DNA of 64,000 nucleotides. It comes from Lachnospiraceae bacterium (GTDB taxonomy: Bacteria > Bacillota > Clostridia > Lachnospirales > Lachnospiraceae). This document shows, piece after piece, positions 56,687 through 64,000 of the stretch. The position numbers were made by a program, and so were the translations under genes. A model generated the notes under the pieces. That model did not search any database. It saw only the letters and a program-made list of their open reading frames with translations, and was not told where the DNA came from. The stretch lies in the NCBI GenBank assembly GCA_017624835.1, contig JAGAMG010000052.1, positions 1-64,000 on the forward strand. The letters run 5' to 3'. Position 1 is the first letter of the stretch. Each line of letters opens with the position of its first letter.

Positions 56687-57739
56687 TTATAGGTTTTTGG
56701 AGATTTCCAAATCTTTTCTGGATAATAAATCCAAGAATTCATTTTTTTCATTACGAAGAATGGGACGGGACAAGTGGTTGGGATTTATCAATTGAACTTC
56801 CCATACGGAATTGTCACTGAGCTGAACCGTACTGCCAATCTGTGCATCCGCCATTCGTTTCATCAGAGGCATCAGCAATTCTACATCGTATTTGTGGAGA
56901 CTTGCCTCAAAGTTTCCTAAAATTTGAAGGGGTGTGAGAGCGCTTCTGTGAGCACGGGGGGATGCCATAGCAATATAAGCATCTGCAATTGCAATATAAC
57001 GTGCAAATATATCAATATTATCTCCGGTAACATGATAGGGATAACCGCTTCCGTCAAGACGTTCATGATGCATGATGACGGAATTTTTTACATGCTCATT
57101 CATATCAAGTCCACGTACCATCATGTAACCGATAACGGTGTGATGCTTTACCAAATCATATTCGTAAGGTGTCAGCTTGCCGGGCTTCCACAAAATATCA
57201 TAGGGAATACGTAATTTACCAATATCATAATAGAAACCACATAATACCAGGGTTTTTTTGTCTTCCTCACTCATGGAAACCCAATCCGCAATGGCTCCTG
57301 CCAAGAGTGCTACGTTTAAGCAGTGGGTATAAGTAAGCTCGTCCTCATCAGGCGTCATATTATAGAGGTAATCCAATAAAATTCCACCGGTAGGAATATA
57401 GGTAAACAACTCATCGTAAATACCCAGCAGAACTTCGTCAGAAGGCTTTACACCGGTATGAAGAAAAAGCTTCATCTCTGCCTTATACTGACTTAACAAC
57501 ACGGTATAAGTCTTTTCAAAGGCTTTAAAATTCTCATTAAAGCGAATTTTCTCAAAGTGTGTAGTTGCCAAATCAATATCTTCCAATATGGTAACGCACA
57601 TAACCTCGTGACGATTTAATTTTGCAATAATCTTATCATCAACCTTTGTTCCGGCATCATATAAAAGCTTATCCTTATCAACAACAGGTTCACCGATAAT
57701 CATGCCGGGCTTTAATTCCATTCTAGTAATTGTTTTCAA
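56687..57739 (-). CDS. HD-GYP domain protein with the HD histidine replaced by tyrosine
   Basis: 350 residues from a TTG at 57739. This start is chosen because GGAGG (57749-57753) lies nine bases upstream, the promoter would leave only a few bases before the ATG at 57766, and the resulting N-terminus (KTITRMELKPGM) aligns with that of the other HD-GYP protein (RYIKKNELIPDM). The HD motif reads YDIGK (171-175) instead of HDIGK; the codon is TAT at 57229-57227, one transition from CAT. The GYP block HHERLDGSGYP is intact. Loss of a metal-ligand histidine should lower or abolish phosphodiesterase activity, so it may be a cyclic-di-GMP receptor. Confidence 0.88.
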   Translation of the reverse strand: MKTITRMELKPGMIIGEPVVDKDKLLYDAGTKVDDKIIAKLNRHEVMCVTILEDIDLATTHFEKIRFNENFKAFEKTYTVLLSQYKAEMKLFLHTGVKPSDEVLLGIYDELFTYIPTGGILLDYLYNMTPDEDELTYTHCLNVALLAGAIADWVSMSEEDKKTLVLCGFYYDIGKLRIPYDILWKPGKLTPYEYDLVKHHTVIGYMMVRGLDMNEHVKNSVIMHHERLDGSGYPYHVTGDNIDIFARYIAIADAYIAMASPRAHRSALTPLQILGNFEASLHKYDVELLMPLMKRMADAQIGSTVQLSDNSVWEVQLINPNHLSRPILRNEKNEFLDLLSRKDLEISKNL

Positions 57740-57779
57740 AGTTTTTATCCTCCAATCGTAACCCATCTCCCTATATTTA

Positions 57780-57807
57780 AGTATAAAATATTCTTTAAAA
57801 AAGTCAA
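57780..57807 (-). promoter_or_regulatory. Putative promoter of the second HD-GYP gene
   Basis: Minus strand TTGACT (57802-57807), 16-base spacer, TATACT (57780-57785). Confidence 0.65.
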
Positions 57808-57828
57808 TAATAATCTCACCCTGATAAA

Positions 57829-57857
57829 TTGTTTTTAGGAATAATATATGCTATACT
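57829..57857 (+). promoter_or_regulatory. Putative promoter of the DUF2953/GerW operon
   Basis: TTGTTT (57829-57834), 17-base spacer, TATACT (57852-57857), about 50 bases before the first gene. Confidence 0.65.
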
Positions 57858-57905
57858 AATCATGTTCACCCGGTAGGCGTGCCAAAACTGCAGGCATAAA
57901 GGAAG

Positions 57906-58235
57906 ATGGAAATGACTAGAAATTTGAAATTTCACAAGAAAATATATCTTGGTGAAAGCATTGAACCCAAAAAAGTGGATAAGCTAAAAAGAAAACTGCG
58001 TGTTAAACCCTTTCTTGCCCCTGTATTTCTGATTGTACCGGCCAGAAATCCCAATGATATGCTTGATATTTTTGATGCCAGGCAGTTGGTACAAAAATAT
58101 TATGAAAAGGAATCTTTTGTGGTTTTGGGAATTGCGGGAGATTATTCAGAAGCATTAAGACTTGTGGAGCGCATGGTGCAGGATTGCCTGAAAGAACGGG
58201 GAGATTGTCGGTTGAGGGAGTATTTACTATGTTAG
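57906..58235 (+). CDS. Small conserved-looking protein of unknown function
   Basis: 109 residues, soluble, basic in the first 35 residues and helical at the end (SEALRLVERMVQDCLKERG). No motif recognised. The ATG at 57906 follows GAAGATGGAA, and a second ATG two codons later is also possible. The stop overlaps the start of the DUF2953 gene by seven bases, so it belongs to that operon. Confidence 0.7.
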   Translation: MEMTRNLKFHKKIYLGESIEPKKVDKLKRKLRVKPFLAPVFLIVPARNPNDMLDIFDARQLVQKYYEKESFVVLGIAGDYSEALRLVERMVQDCLKERGDCRLREYLLC

Positions 58236-59158
58236 ATATTGTCCTGAAAATAATAACGGTAATAGGCATTATACTATTGGCTTTATTGGGGCTCGTTGTG
58301 TTTTTGCTACTGCTGGTATTGTTTTTCCCCATTTCCTATCGGGTAAAAGGGGAGAAGGAGGCAGAGACACTTAGCCTGGCAGTAAAACTGGACTGGCTAT
58401 TTGGATTTCTGAGAGGAAGATATTTTTATCCTACCCCGGGTAAAGTGGTAGTAAAGCTTTTATGGTTTACCCTGTATGATTCTTCTGTACCGGAAAAGCA
58501 GAAGGAAGGAAAAACAAATGATGCAGGCAGTGAGCCCGGTCAGAAAACAAGCACTTCTTCAGAAACAGCAGAGGTTCGAGCACCTCAACAGGAGCAGGGA
58601 CTTCAGCAAGACAAGGGTTCTTCGGAAAAGATAGAATCCGGGAAAGATGCAGAAGCAATGACGGATTCTGCGCCGGACACAGGCAAAGAGCCGGGGAAAG
58701 GTCTGTTTGGCTTTATTACTGCAAAATATGAGAAGATAAAGTACACAATTTCTAAAATCTATGATAAAATAAAACATATTTGGGATAATATTACATTTTA
58801 TCGGGATTTGTTTCAGGAAGAGGAAACCCAGGGATTGCTGAAGCATGGAATGGAACGTCTCAAGAAAATTTTTAAAAATATACGTCCCAGAAAACTAAGA
58901 GGAAATGTTCTGTTTGGTACCGGTTCCCCGGATACTACCGGATACATTTTAGCAGTATGTGGAATTTTTTCTCCCCTATACGGAGGAGCCATCAATATTA
59001 CACCGGATTTTGAGCAGACAGTTTTGCTTGGAGATTTTTATATAGCAGGTCATATTACCATTTTTCAGGTATTGTTTCATAGTCTGATGTTGATATTTGA
59101 TAAACGTTTAAAACGCTTAAATACTAAATTAAAGAAGCATAGAATGCAAAATAGTTAA
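58229..59158 (+). CDS. DUF2953 protein (YtfI-like)
   Basis: 309 residues from the ATG at 58229, which has GAGGGAG upstream and overlaps the previous stop. One or two membrane helices occupy residues 5-35, then a low-complexity Glu/Gln/Ser/Thr-rich stretch (about 95-155), then the DUF2953 region. In Bacillus subtilis ytfI (DUF2953) is next to ytfJ (gerW), and the same order is seen here, which supports a role with the GerW protein. The low-complexity insert is longer than expected. Confidence 0.82.
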   Translation: MLDIVLKIITVIGIILLALLGLVVFLLLLVLFFPISYRVKGEKEAETLSLAVKLDWLFGFLRGRYFYPTPGKVVVKLLWFTLYDSSVPEKQKEGKTNDAGSEPGQKTSTSSETAEVRAPQQEQGLQQDKGSSEKIESGKDAEAMTDSAPDTGKEPGKGLFGFITAKYEKIKYTISKIYDKIKHIWDNITFYRDLFQEEETQGLLKHGMERLKKIFKNIRPRKLRGNVLFGTGSPDTTGYILAVCGIFSPLYGGAINITPDFEQTVLLGDFYIAGHITIFQVLFHSLMLIFDKRLKRLNTKLKKHRMQNS

Positions 59159-59193
59159 GATGCACACAGTATTGTGCAGGAATGGAGAAAATT

Positions 59194-59601
59194 ATGGCAG
59201 AAAAAGATAACCAGTTTCAAGGAGTTGTTGATTCTCTCTTAAAGGGAATGGATACCGTTTTATCAACCAAAACAGTGGTTGGAGAGCCTACCAAAATAGG
59301 GGATACCATTATTTTACCTTTGGTGGATGTTTCCTTTGGTGTTGGTGCCGGTGCCGGCAATTCTGCAAATAATTCTGCAAAAGGTGGCGGTGGCTTAGGC
59401 GGAAAGATGACCCCCAGTGCAGTTTTGGTAATTCAAAATGGAACCACCAAGCTGGTAAACATCAAGAATCAGGATGCAGTTACCAAGATTTTGGATATGA
59501 TACCTGAGCTTGTGGATCGTTTTACTAAGCCCAAGGATGGGGAAATGACGGATGCTGAGGTAGTGGATATTGCCTTCCCGGAGGATGGAACGACAAAATA
59601 A
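59194..59601 (+). CDS. gerW: GerW/YtfJ family protein
   Basis: 135 residues from the ATG at 59194, with GGAG upstream. The glycine-rich core FGVGAGAGNSANNSAKGGGG and the pattern GDTIILPLVDVSFG are typical of YtfJ/GerW, a spore protein needed for germination in Bacillus. Its presence suggests a spore-former or descendant of one, though the family also occurs in non-sporing Clostridia. It follows the DUF2953 gene by 35 bases. Confidence 0.9.
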   Translation: MAEKDNQFQGVVDSLLKGMDTVLSTKTVVGEPTKIGDTIILPLVDVSFGVGAGAGNSANNSAKGGGGLGGKMTPSAVLVIQNGTTKLVNIKNQDAVTKILDMIPELVDRFTKPKDGEMTDAEVVDIAFPEDGTTK

Positions 59602-59662
59602 TCCCAGTCACAATACGCTGACTTTTGCATAAGATATAGGGAGAAAATGCATATGGAGTGGT

Positions 59663-59803
59663 ATGAGAAAGCTGTTTGGAATGATTGTTTTTTTCATAGC
59701 GATAGGTATGCTTTTAATGCTTTTTATTCATAATCGTTTTATTGGTCTGGTTATAATAGCCCTCCTGTTATTTGCAGGGTATAATTGTTTTTGTGATAAT
59801 TAA
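59663..59803 (+). CDS. Very small membrane protein (46 residues)
   Basis: ATG at 59663 with TGGAG about five bases upstream, ending TAA at 59801-59803. The product is almost entirely hydrophobic: two membrane helices (about 5-22 and 26-41) joined by HNRF. It sits between gerW and the coiled-coil gene on the same strand and is 11 bases from the latter. No family recognised. Reality is supported by ribosome site, position and composition only. Confidence 0.6.
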   Translation: MRKLFGMIVFFIAIGMLLMLFIHNRFIGLVIIALLLFAGYNCFCDN

Positions 59804-59814
59804 GAGGTTGTGTG

Positions 59815-60342
59815 ATGATTGATTGGGAAGAAATTCTTCATGCTGAGGATTTGGATGAACTGAAGCAGGCAAAATTATGGCTGTTTCAGGAAAATATGCG
59901 CTTAAAAGACGAAAGAGAAGAGTTTGAGCGTTATCGGGACAAGTTCTTGGGAGAACGTGCAAAGCTACGTGAAGAGATAGCTTCTTTAAATAAAAAAACA
60001 GTTCTGGAGCGGAAACGGCTAAAACAGGAATCCCTCTTTTTCGATAAAAAAATGGAGATTTTAAAGGATGGATTTCGTCAGCTTGAGGAGGATAGAAAGG
60101 CTCTGGAAGCTGAAAAAAGGAAATTCCTGATAGAAAAAAACGAACTGCGGGAAACAGAAACGGCCTGCGGTGAAACAGCGAATGTTGCTGAGGTTTTGTT
60201 TAGAAATGCTTTAAATCCATTGGCTCTGAGAAAACGTTACAAGGATTTGATAAAGATTTTTCATCCGGACAATCTGTTTGGAGATGCGGATCTGGCACAA
60301 CAGATTAACAAAGAATTTACAAAGCGTAGGAAGCAGGAGTAA
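59815..60342 (+). CDS. Coiled-coil protein with a C-terminal J-like (HPD) segment
   Basis: 175 residues from the ATG at 59815 with AGAGG upstream; a GTG one codon earlier is an alternative. Residues 20-115 form a long charged coiled coil. The last 45 residues (NPLALRKRYKDLIKIFHPDN onward) resemble helices II and III of a J domain with the invariant HPD motif. A DnaK-interacting role is possible but the segment is shorter than a full J domain. The gene ends the operon before a bidirectional terminator. Confidence 0.75.
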   Translation: MIDWEEILHAEDLDELKQAKLWLFQENMRLKDEREEFERYRDKFLGERAKLREEIASLNKKTVLERKRLKQESLFFDKKMEILKDGFRQLEEDRKALEAEKRKFLIEKNELRETETACGETANVAEVLFRNALNPLALRKRYKDLIKIFHPDNLFGDADLAQQINKEFTKRRKQE

Positions 60343-60367
60343 TTTTTTGAATAAATGGAACACTAAA

Positions 60368-60404
60368 AAGGGTAGGAACTTATCATTCCTACCCTTGCTT
60401 TTTA
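60368..60404. terminator. Bidirectional terminator before rpmB
   Basis: AAGGGTAGGA (60368-60377) pairs with TCCTACCCTT (60387-60396), followed by GCTTTTT and preceded by an A run. It serves the coiled-coil gene and the minus-strand rpmB. Confidence 0.9.
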
Positions 60405-60427
60405 AAATCTAATATTTATCAAGTTAA

Positions 60428-60613
60428 TTAAGCTCTTTCAACTTTACCAGATTTTAAGCAGCTGGTGCAAACATGCATTCTTTTAGAGCCGCCGTTCACC
60501 TTACATTTTACACTCTTAACATTAGAGTTCCAAATTGCGTTGCTTCTTCTATGAGAATGGCTTACGTTATTACCGAAATGAACGCCTTTACCACAAACAT
60601 CACACTTAGCCAT
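60428..60613 (-). CDS. rpmB: 50S ribosomal protein L28, zinc-binding form
   Basis: 61 residues. MAKCDVCGKGVHFGNNVSHSH and the C-terminal HVCTSCLKSGKV show the two CxxC pairs of the zinc-containing L28. It carries a strong AGGAGG ribosome site. As is common, it stands alone on the opposite strand just before the asp23-fakA-recG set. Confidence 0.97.
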   Translation of the reverse strand: MAKCDVCGKGVHFGNNVSHSHRRSNAIWNSNVKSVKCKVNGGSKRMHVCTSCLKSGKVERA

Positions 60614-60816
60614 TTTGACACCTCCTCAACTCTGCGTTGGTACGCTTAATTTACTATTTTACAAATGTAATCTGTTTACAACATTGTTATATTAACAGAA
60701 AAAGCAAATAAAAGCAAGCAAAAAATATTTATTTTTTTAATTTTTATGTTTCTTTTTTATTAGAAAGCTGTTAAAATACATTATATATGTCTGAAAGTCA
60801 CAAAAGGAGGTTCTAT

Positions 60817-61176
60817 ATGAAAGGTTCGTCTATGAATACCCACATGGGTAACATTGTCATTGACAATGAAGTTATTGCTCAGTATGCAGGCAGTGTTGCA
60901 GTAGAATGTTTTGGTATTGTAGGTATGGCAGGTGTTAGCGTAAAGGATGGTCTGGTACGTCTGCTGAAAATGGACAGTATTACAAGAGGCATTAATGTAT
61001 CTCTTAATAATAATAAACTGATTCTTGATTTTCATGTAATTGTATCTTACGGAGTAAGTATTCTTGCAGTAACCGATAATTTAATCAGCAATGTGAAATA
61101 CAAGGTAGAAGAATTTACCGGAATGGAAATCGAAAAAATCAACATCTTTGTTGAAGGTGTAAGAGTGATTGATTAA
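60817..61176 (+). CDS. Asp23/Gls24 family protein (YloU type)
   Basis: 119 residues from the ATG at 60817, which has AAGGAGG about eight bases upstream; ten extra residues of the open frame precede the ribosome site. The Asp23/Gls24 fold is recognisable (GNIVIDNEVIAQYAGSVAVE and YKVEEFTGMEIEKINIFVEGV). The gene next to a FakA/YloV-type kinase and recG matches the Bacillus order yloU-yloV-recG. Function in envelope homeostasis is only loosely known. Confidence 0.9.
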   Translation: MKGSSMNTHMGNIVIDNEVIAQYAGSVAVECFGIVGMAGVSVKDGLVRLLKMDSITRGINVSLNNNKLILDFHVIVSYGVSILAVTDNLISNVKYKVEEFTGMEIEKINIFVEGVRVID

Positions 61177-61188
61177 GGAGGATTTACT

Positions 61189-62916
61189 GTGAGTTTACAA
61201 ACAATCGACGCTAAGATGCTTTCAAAGATGTTCTTAGCCGGCGCAAAGAATTTGGAAAATAAAAAAGAATGGATTAATGAATTGAATGTTTTCCCCGTTC
61301 CCGATGGTGATACCGGTACCAATATGACCATGACCATTATGTCCGCTGCAAGAGAGGTTGCCGCATTAGGTGATGATGGAACGATGGAAACAATTTGTAA
61401 GGCTATTTCCAGTGGTTCCCTGCGTGGTGCAAGAGGTAATTCCGGTGTTATTTTATCCCAGCTTTTCCGTGGATTAACCAAGGGAATTAAGGAAGAAACC
61501 GAGATTTCCATACCTGTTTTTGCAGCTGCCTTTGAGAAAGCGGTGGAAACTGCATATAAGGCAGTTATGAAGCCCAAGGAGGGTACCATTTTAACAGTTG
61601 CCAAGGGGGCGGCTGATAAGGCTCGTGAATTGGCTGATGATGGTGTGGAAGATTTGGAAACCTTTTTTGGCGGAGTTTTGGAGCATGCAAAATATGTGCT
61701 CAGCCAGACTCCGGAGATGCTTCCTGTTTTAAAACAGGCAGGTGTGGTGGATTCCGGCGGTCAGGGACTTGTGGAGGTAATGATCGGAGCATATGATGCA
61801 TTCCTTGGCAAGGAAATCGATTTGACTGTTGAGCCATCTGCACAGTCTACAGTAGGCATGAGCGCAAAGAGTTCTTACGACGTGCAGGCAGAGGCTGATA
61901 TTAAATTCGGTTACTGTACAGAATTTATTATTTTATTAAATAAAACCTTTAATATTAAGATGGAGATGGATTTTAAGGCATTTTTGGAATCCATCGGTGA
62001 TTCAATTGTATGTGTGGCAGACGATGATGTTGTTAAGGTACATGTACATACCAATGACCCCGGTCTGGCTATCCAGAAGGCGTTAAAGTATGGTGCATTA
62101 TCTAATATGAAGATTGACAATATGCGTCTGGAGCATCAGGAAAAACTTTTTAAGATGTCCGAAAAAGGCGCGGCTGAAGCTATTGATTTGGAAGAAACAG
62201 CTTCCCCACAGGCGAAGGATGCTGAGGTCAAGCAGGCGCAGACAAATGAGCCGGCTAAGGAAGTTGGTTTCATAGCTGTTTCCGTAGGTGAGGGTATCAA
62301 TGAAATTTTTAAAAGTCTTGGTGTAGATTATATAATTGAAGGGGGACAGACCATGAACCCCAGCACTGCTGACATTTTGGATGCGGTGGATAAGGTTAAT
62401 GCTAAGACAATTTTCATTCTTCCCAACAATAAGAATATTATTTTGGCAGCAAATCAGGCGGCTGAATTAATGACGGAAAAAGATTTGCTGGTTATCCCTA
62501 CCAAAACGATTCCTCAGGGAATTACAGCAGTTATCAATTATGTTCCTGAGTTGTCGGTGGATGAAAATGAAGAAACCATGCTTCAGGAAATTGGTAATGT
62601 AAAGACCGGTCAGGTTACCTACGCAGTGCGTGATACCATGATTGATGATAAGGAAATTACCAAGGGAGACTACATGGGCATCGGTGATAAGGGAATTCTT
62701 GCTGTGGGACGTAATATGGTGGATGTTACAGAGCAGATGATTTCTGAATTGGTTGATGATAGTTCTGAATTAATCAGCATTTACTATGGCTGCGATGTGG
62801 AAGAAGAAGAGGCGGAAGCACTCCGCGAGGATGTGGCAAATGCTTATCCTTCCTGTGATGTTGAATTACAATATGGCGGTCAGCCCATTTATTATTATGT
62901 GATTTCTGTGGAGTAA
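61189..62916 (+). CDS. fakA: DAK2-domain fatty acid kinase, FakA/YloV type
   Basis: 575 residues from a GTG at 61189, with AAGGAGG eight bases upstream. The N-terminal kinase domain has FPVPDGDTGTNM and SGSLRGARGNSGVILSQL, the DAK-type ATP and metal loops (1-205); the middle and C-terminal parts (about 210-575) bind the FakB lipid-carrier protein, with a low-complexity Glu/Ala linker near 330-360. FakA phosphorylates fatty acids held by FakB for phospholipid synthesis. No fakB gene is seen here. Confidence 0.9.
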   Translation: MSLQTIDAKMLSKMFLAGAKNLENKKEWINELNVFPVPDGDTGTNMTMTIMSAAREVAALGDDGTMETICKAISSGSLRGARGNSGVILSQLFRGLTKGIKEETEISIPVFAAAFEKAVETAYKAVMKPKEGTILTVAKGAADKARELADDGVEDLETFFGGVLEHAKYVLSQTPEMLPVLKQAGVVDSGGQGLVEVMIGAYDAFLGKEIDLTVEPSAQSTVGMSAKSSYDVQAEADIKFGYCTEFIILLNKTFNIKMEMDFKAFLESIGDSIVCVADDDVVKVHVHTNDPGLAIQKALKYGALSNMKIDNMRLEHQEKLFKMSEKGAAEAIDLEETASPQAKDAEVKQAQTNEPAKEVGFIAVSVGEGINEIFKSLGVDYIIEGGQTMNPSTADILDAVDKVNAKTIFILPNNKNIILAANQAAELMTEKDLLVIPTKTIPQGITAVINYVPELSVDENEETMLQEIGNVKTGQVTYAVRDTMIDDKEITKGDYMGIGDKGILAVGRNMVDVTEQMISELVDDSSELISIYYGCDVEEEEAEALREDVANAYPSCDVELQYGGQPIYYYVISVE

Positions 62917-62919
62917 AGT

Positions 62920-62945
62920 GAGGAGGCGTTTTGCCTCCTCTTTTT
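62920..62945 (+). terminator. Intrinsic terminator after fakA
   Basis: GAGGAGGC pairs with GCCTCCTC around a short T-rich loop, followed by TTTTT. recG begins 38 bases later, so some readthrough or a separate promoter must supply recG. Confidence 0.9.
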
Positions 62946-62982
62946 CACACAAATAATGTATGCGGTGAGAGGATGCAAAATT

Positions 62983-64000
62983 ATGAATCGTGATACTTCC
63001 ATTACAAGCATAAAGGGTGTTGGAGAAAAAACTGCAAAGCTGTTTCAAAAATTGGATATTACCTCCGTCGGAGAGCTGATTTCCCATTATCCCAGAGATT
63101 ATGAAACCTTTCGGGAGCCTGTTAGTATTGCAGAGGCAAAGCCCGGTGAGGTATGTGCTGTTTACGCGGTGGTTACGGCAATTCCCAATCAAAAGAGAGT
63201 TAGAAACTTAACAATTCTGAATGTGAATATTCGGGATAATACCGGAAATATGCAATTAACTTTTTTTAATATGCCCTTTTTAAAGAATGTTTTGAAGCCC
63301 GGAGGCTTCTATACTTTTCGGGGGATTGTACAAACCAGAGGTGGAAGAACGTCGGTACCATCCTTGAAAATTATGGAACAGCCAAAGATTTATTCCTTGG
63401 AAGAGTATCGTAAACAGATAAGCCAATTACAGCCGAAATATGCACTGACTAAGGGGCTTACCAATCAGACTATACAAAAGGCAATGAAACAGGCATTGAC
63501 CTATTATGAGTATGAGGAAGAATTTTATCCGGCAAAAATCAAGGAAAAATATCGACTTGTCTCAGAGAAAGAGGCTTTGGCAGGCATTCATTTCCCTATA
63601 GATTTTGAACACATGGCAGAAGCCAGAAAACGAATTGTTTTTGATGAATTTTTTTCCTTTTTATTTTATTTACGCAAAAACAAAGAGCTGGCGGCAAAGC
63701 TGGAAAATCAATATCCCATGTATGAAACTGCAGATACGGTGCGTTTTTTAGAGCAGATGCCTTTTGCATTAACCAAGGCTCAAAAAAAGGTTTGGCAGGA
63801 AATCAGAAATGACCTGGGCAGTCATTTTTGTATGAATCGTTTGATTCAGGGTGATGTGGGAAGCGGAAAAACCATTGTAGCGGTACTGGCTTTACTGATG
63901 TGTGCTGCAAATGGTTTTCAGGGAGCCATGATGGCGCCTACGGAAGTACTTGCTGTGCAGCATTATGAAAATATTGTGGAATATACCGAAAAGTATCAAT
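62983..64000 (+). CDS. recG: ATP-dependent DNA helicase RecG, N-terminal part (runs off the right edge)
   Basis: ATG at 62983 with GAGAGG about six bases upstream; 339 codons are in the window, about half of the enzyme. The wedge (OB) domain fills about 60-200 after an opening SITSIKGVGEKTAKLF. The helicase Walker A motif is GDVGSGKT and motif Ia MAPTEVLAVQH, both diagnostic for RecG. It remodels stalled replication forks and Holliday junctions. Its place after yloU- and yloV-like genes is the usual Firmicute order. Confidence 0.95.
   Translation, partial: MNRDTSITSIKGVGEKTAKLFQKLDITSVGELISHYPRDYETFREPVSIAEAKPGEVCAVYAVVTAIPNQKRVRNLTILNVNIRDNTGNMQLTFFNMPFLKNVLKPGGFYTFRGIVQTRGGRTSVPSLKIMEQPKIYSLEEYRKQISQLQPKYALTKGLTNQTIQKAMKQALTYYEYEEEFYPAKIKEKYRLVSEKEALAGIHFPIDFEHMAEARKRIVFDEFFSFLFYLRKNKELAAKLENQYPMYETADTVRFLEQMPFALTKAQKKVWQEIRNDLGSHFCMNRLIQGDVGSGKTIVAVLALLMCAANGFQGAMMAPTEVLAVQHYENIVEYTEKYQ

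Noticed and set aside
57740-57766. ATG start of the second HD-GYP gene
   Set aside because: It leaves almost no untranslated leader after the promoter and puts the ribosome site directly against the ATG; the TTG at 57739 fits better.

Overview
The window looks like a chromosomal stretch of a low-GC, anaerobic Firmicute of the Lachnospiraceae type (Clostridia). This rests on gene content and style: an H-cluster protein fused to a chemoreceptor tail, a GerW/YtfJ-type protein, a NifU-like/GGGtGRT pair, polyamine synthesis through carboxynorspermidine-type enzymes, strong Shine-Dalgarno sequences with several UUG and GUG starts, and many A/T-rich terminators. The genus cannot be fixed from the sequence alone.

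Layout. 1-8200: end of argH, asd, a degenerate-GGDEF/EAL protein, topB, a left-handed beta-helix protein, then the NifU-like/GGGtGRT pair. 8250-12990: a small decayed accessory island with a tyrosine integrase broken by a stop codon two codons before its catalytic tyrosine, a fragment resembling conjugation proteins, an AbiE-like regulator/nucleotidyltransferase pair, a wrecked second nucleotidyltransferase, and two ~100-bp direct repeats. 12990-22300 (minus strand): an ABC exporter, an HD-GYP protein and a five-gene polyamine operon (speA-speE-speB-CANSDH-nspC) behind a ~460-nt leader rich in hairpins. 22490-27200: an H-cluster chemoreceptor, an AraC-GGDEF fusion and four small membrane proteins. 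27190-34430: a lipoprotein, a cobalamin-dependent methionine synthase, and ilvB-ilvN-ilvH-ilvC. 34465-39245: an HSP90-like ATPase, an uncharacterised helical protein and an ABC exporter. 39405-45316: a chemoreceptor-PilZ fusion, a remarkable 53-bp-periodic array, and a two-component system. 45418-48770: leuC, leuD and a MATE transporter. 48890-64000: ruvAB with a LexA-like box, zapA, a U32 peptidase, an FtsW/penicillin-binding protein pair, a Nudix enzyme, a second HD-GYP protein with a substituted HD motif, a DUF2953/GerW pair, two small genes, rpmB, an Asp23-type protein, a FakA-type kinase and the start of recG.

How the parts fit. Biosynthesis is prominent: arginine, the aspartate family, branched-chain amino acids, leucine, methionine and spermidine. 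Cyclic-di-GMP domains recur: EAL, two HD-GYP, one intact GGDEF on an AraC regulator, and PilZ on a chemoreceptor. The least explained signals are the seven sites at exact 53-bp spacing between 41568 and 41900, the structured leader of the polyamine operon, and the HSP90-like gene cluster. No rRNA, tRNA or CRISPR array was recognised.
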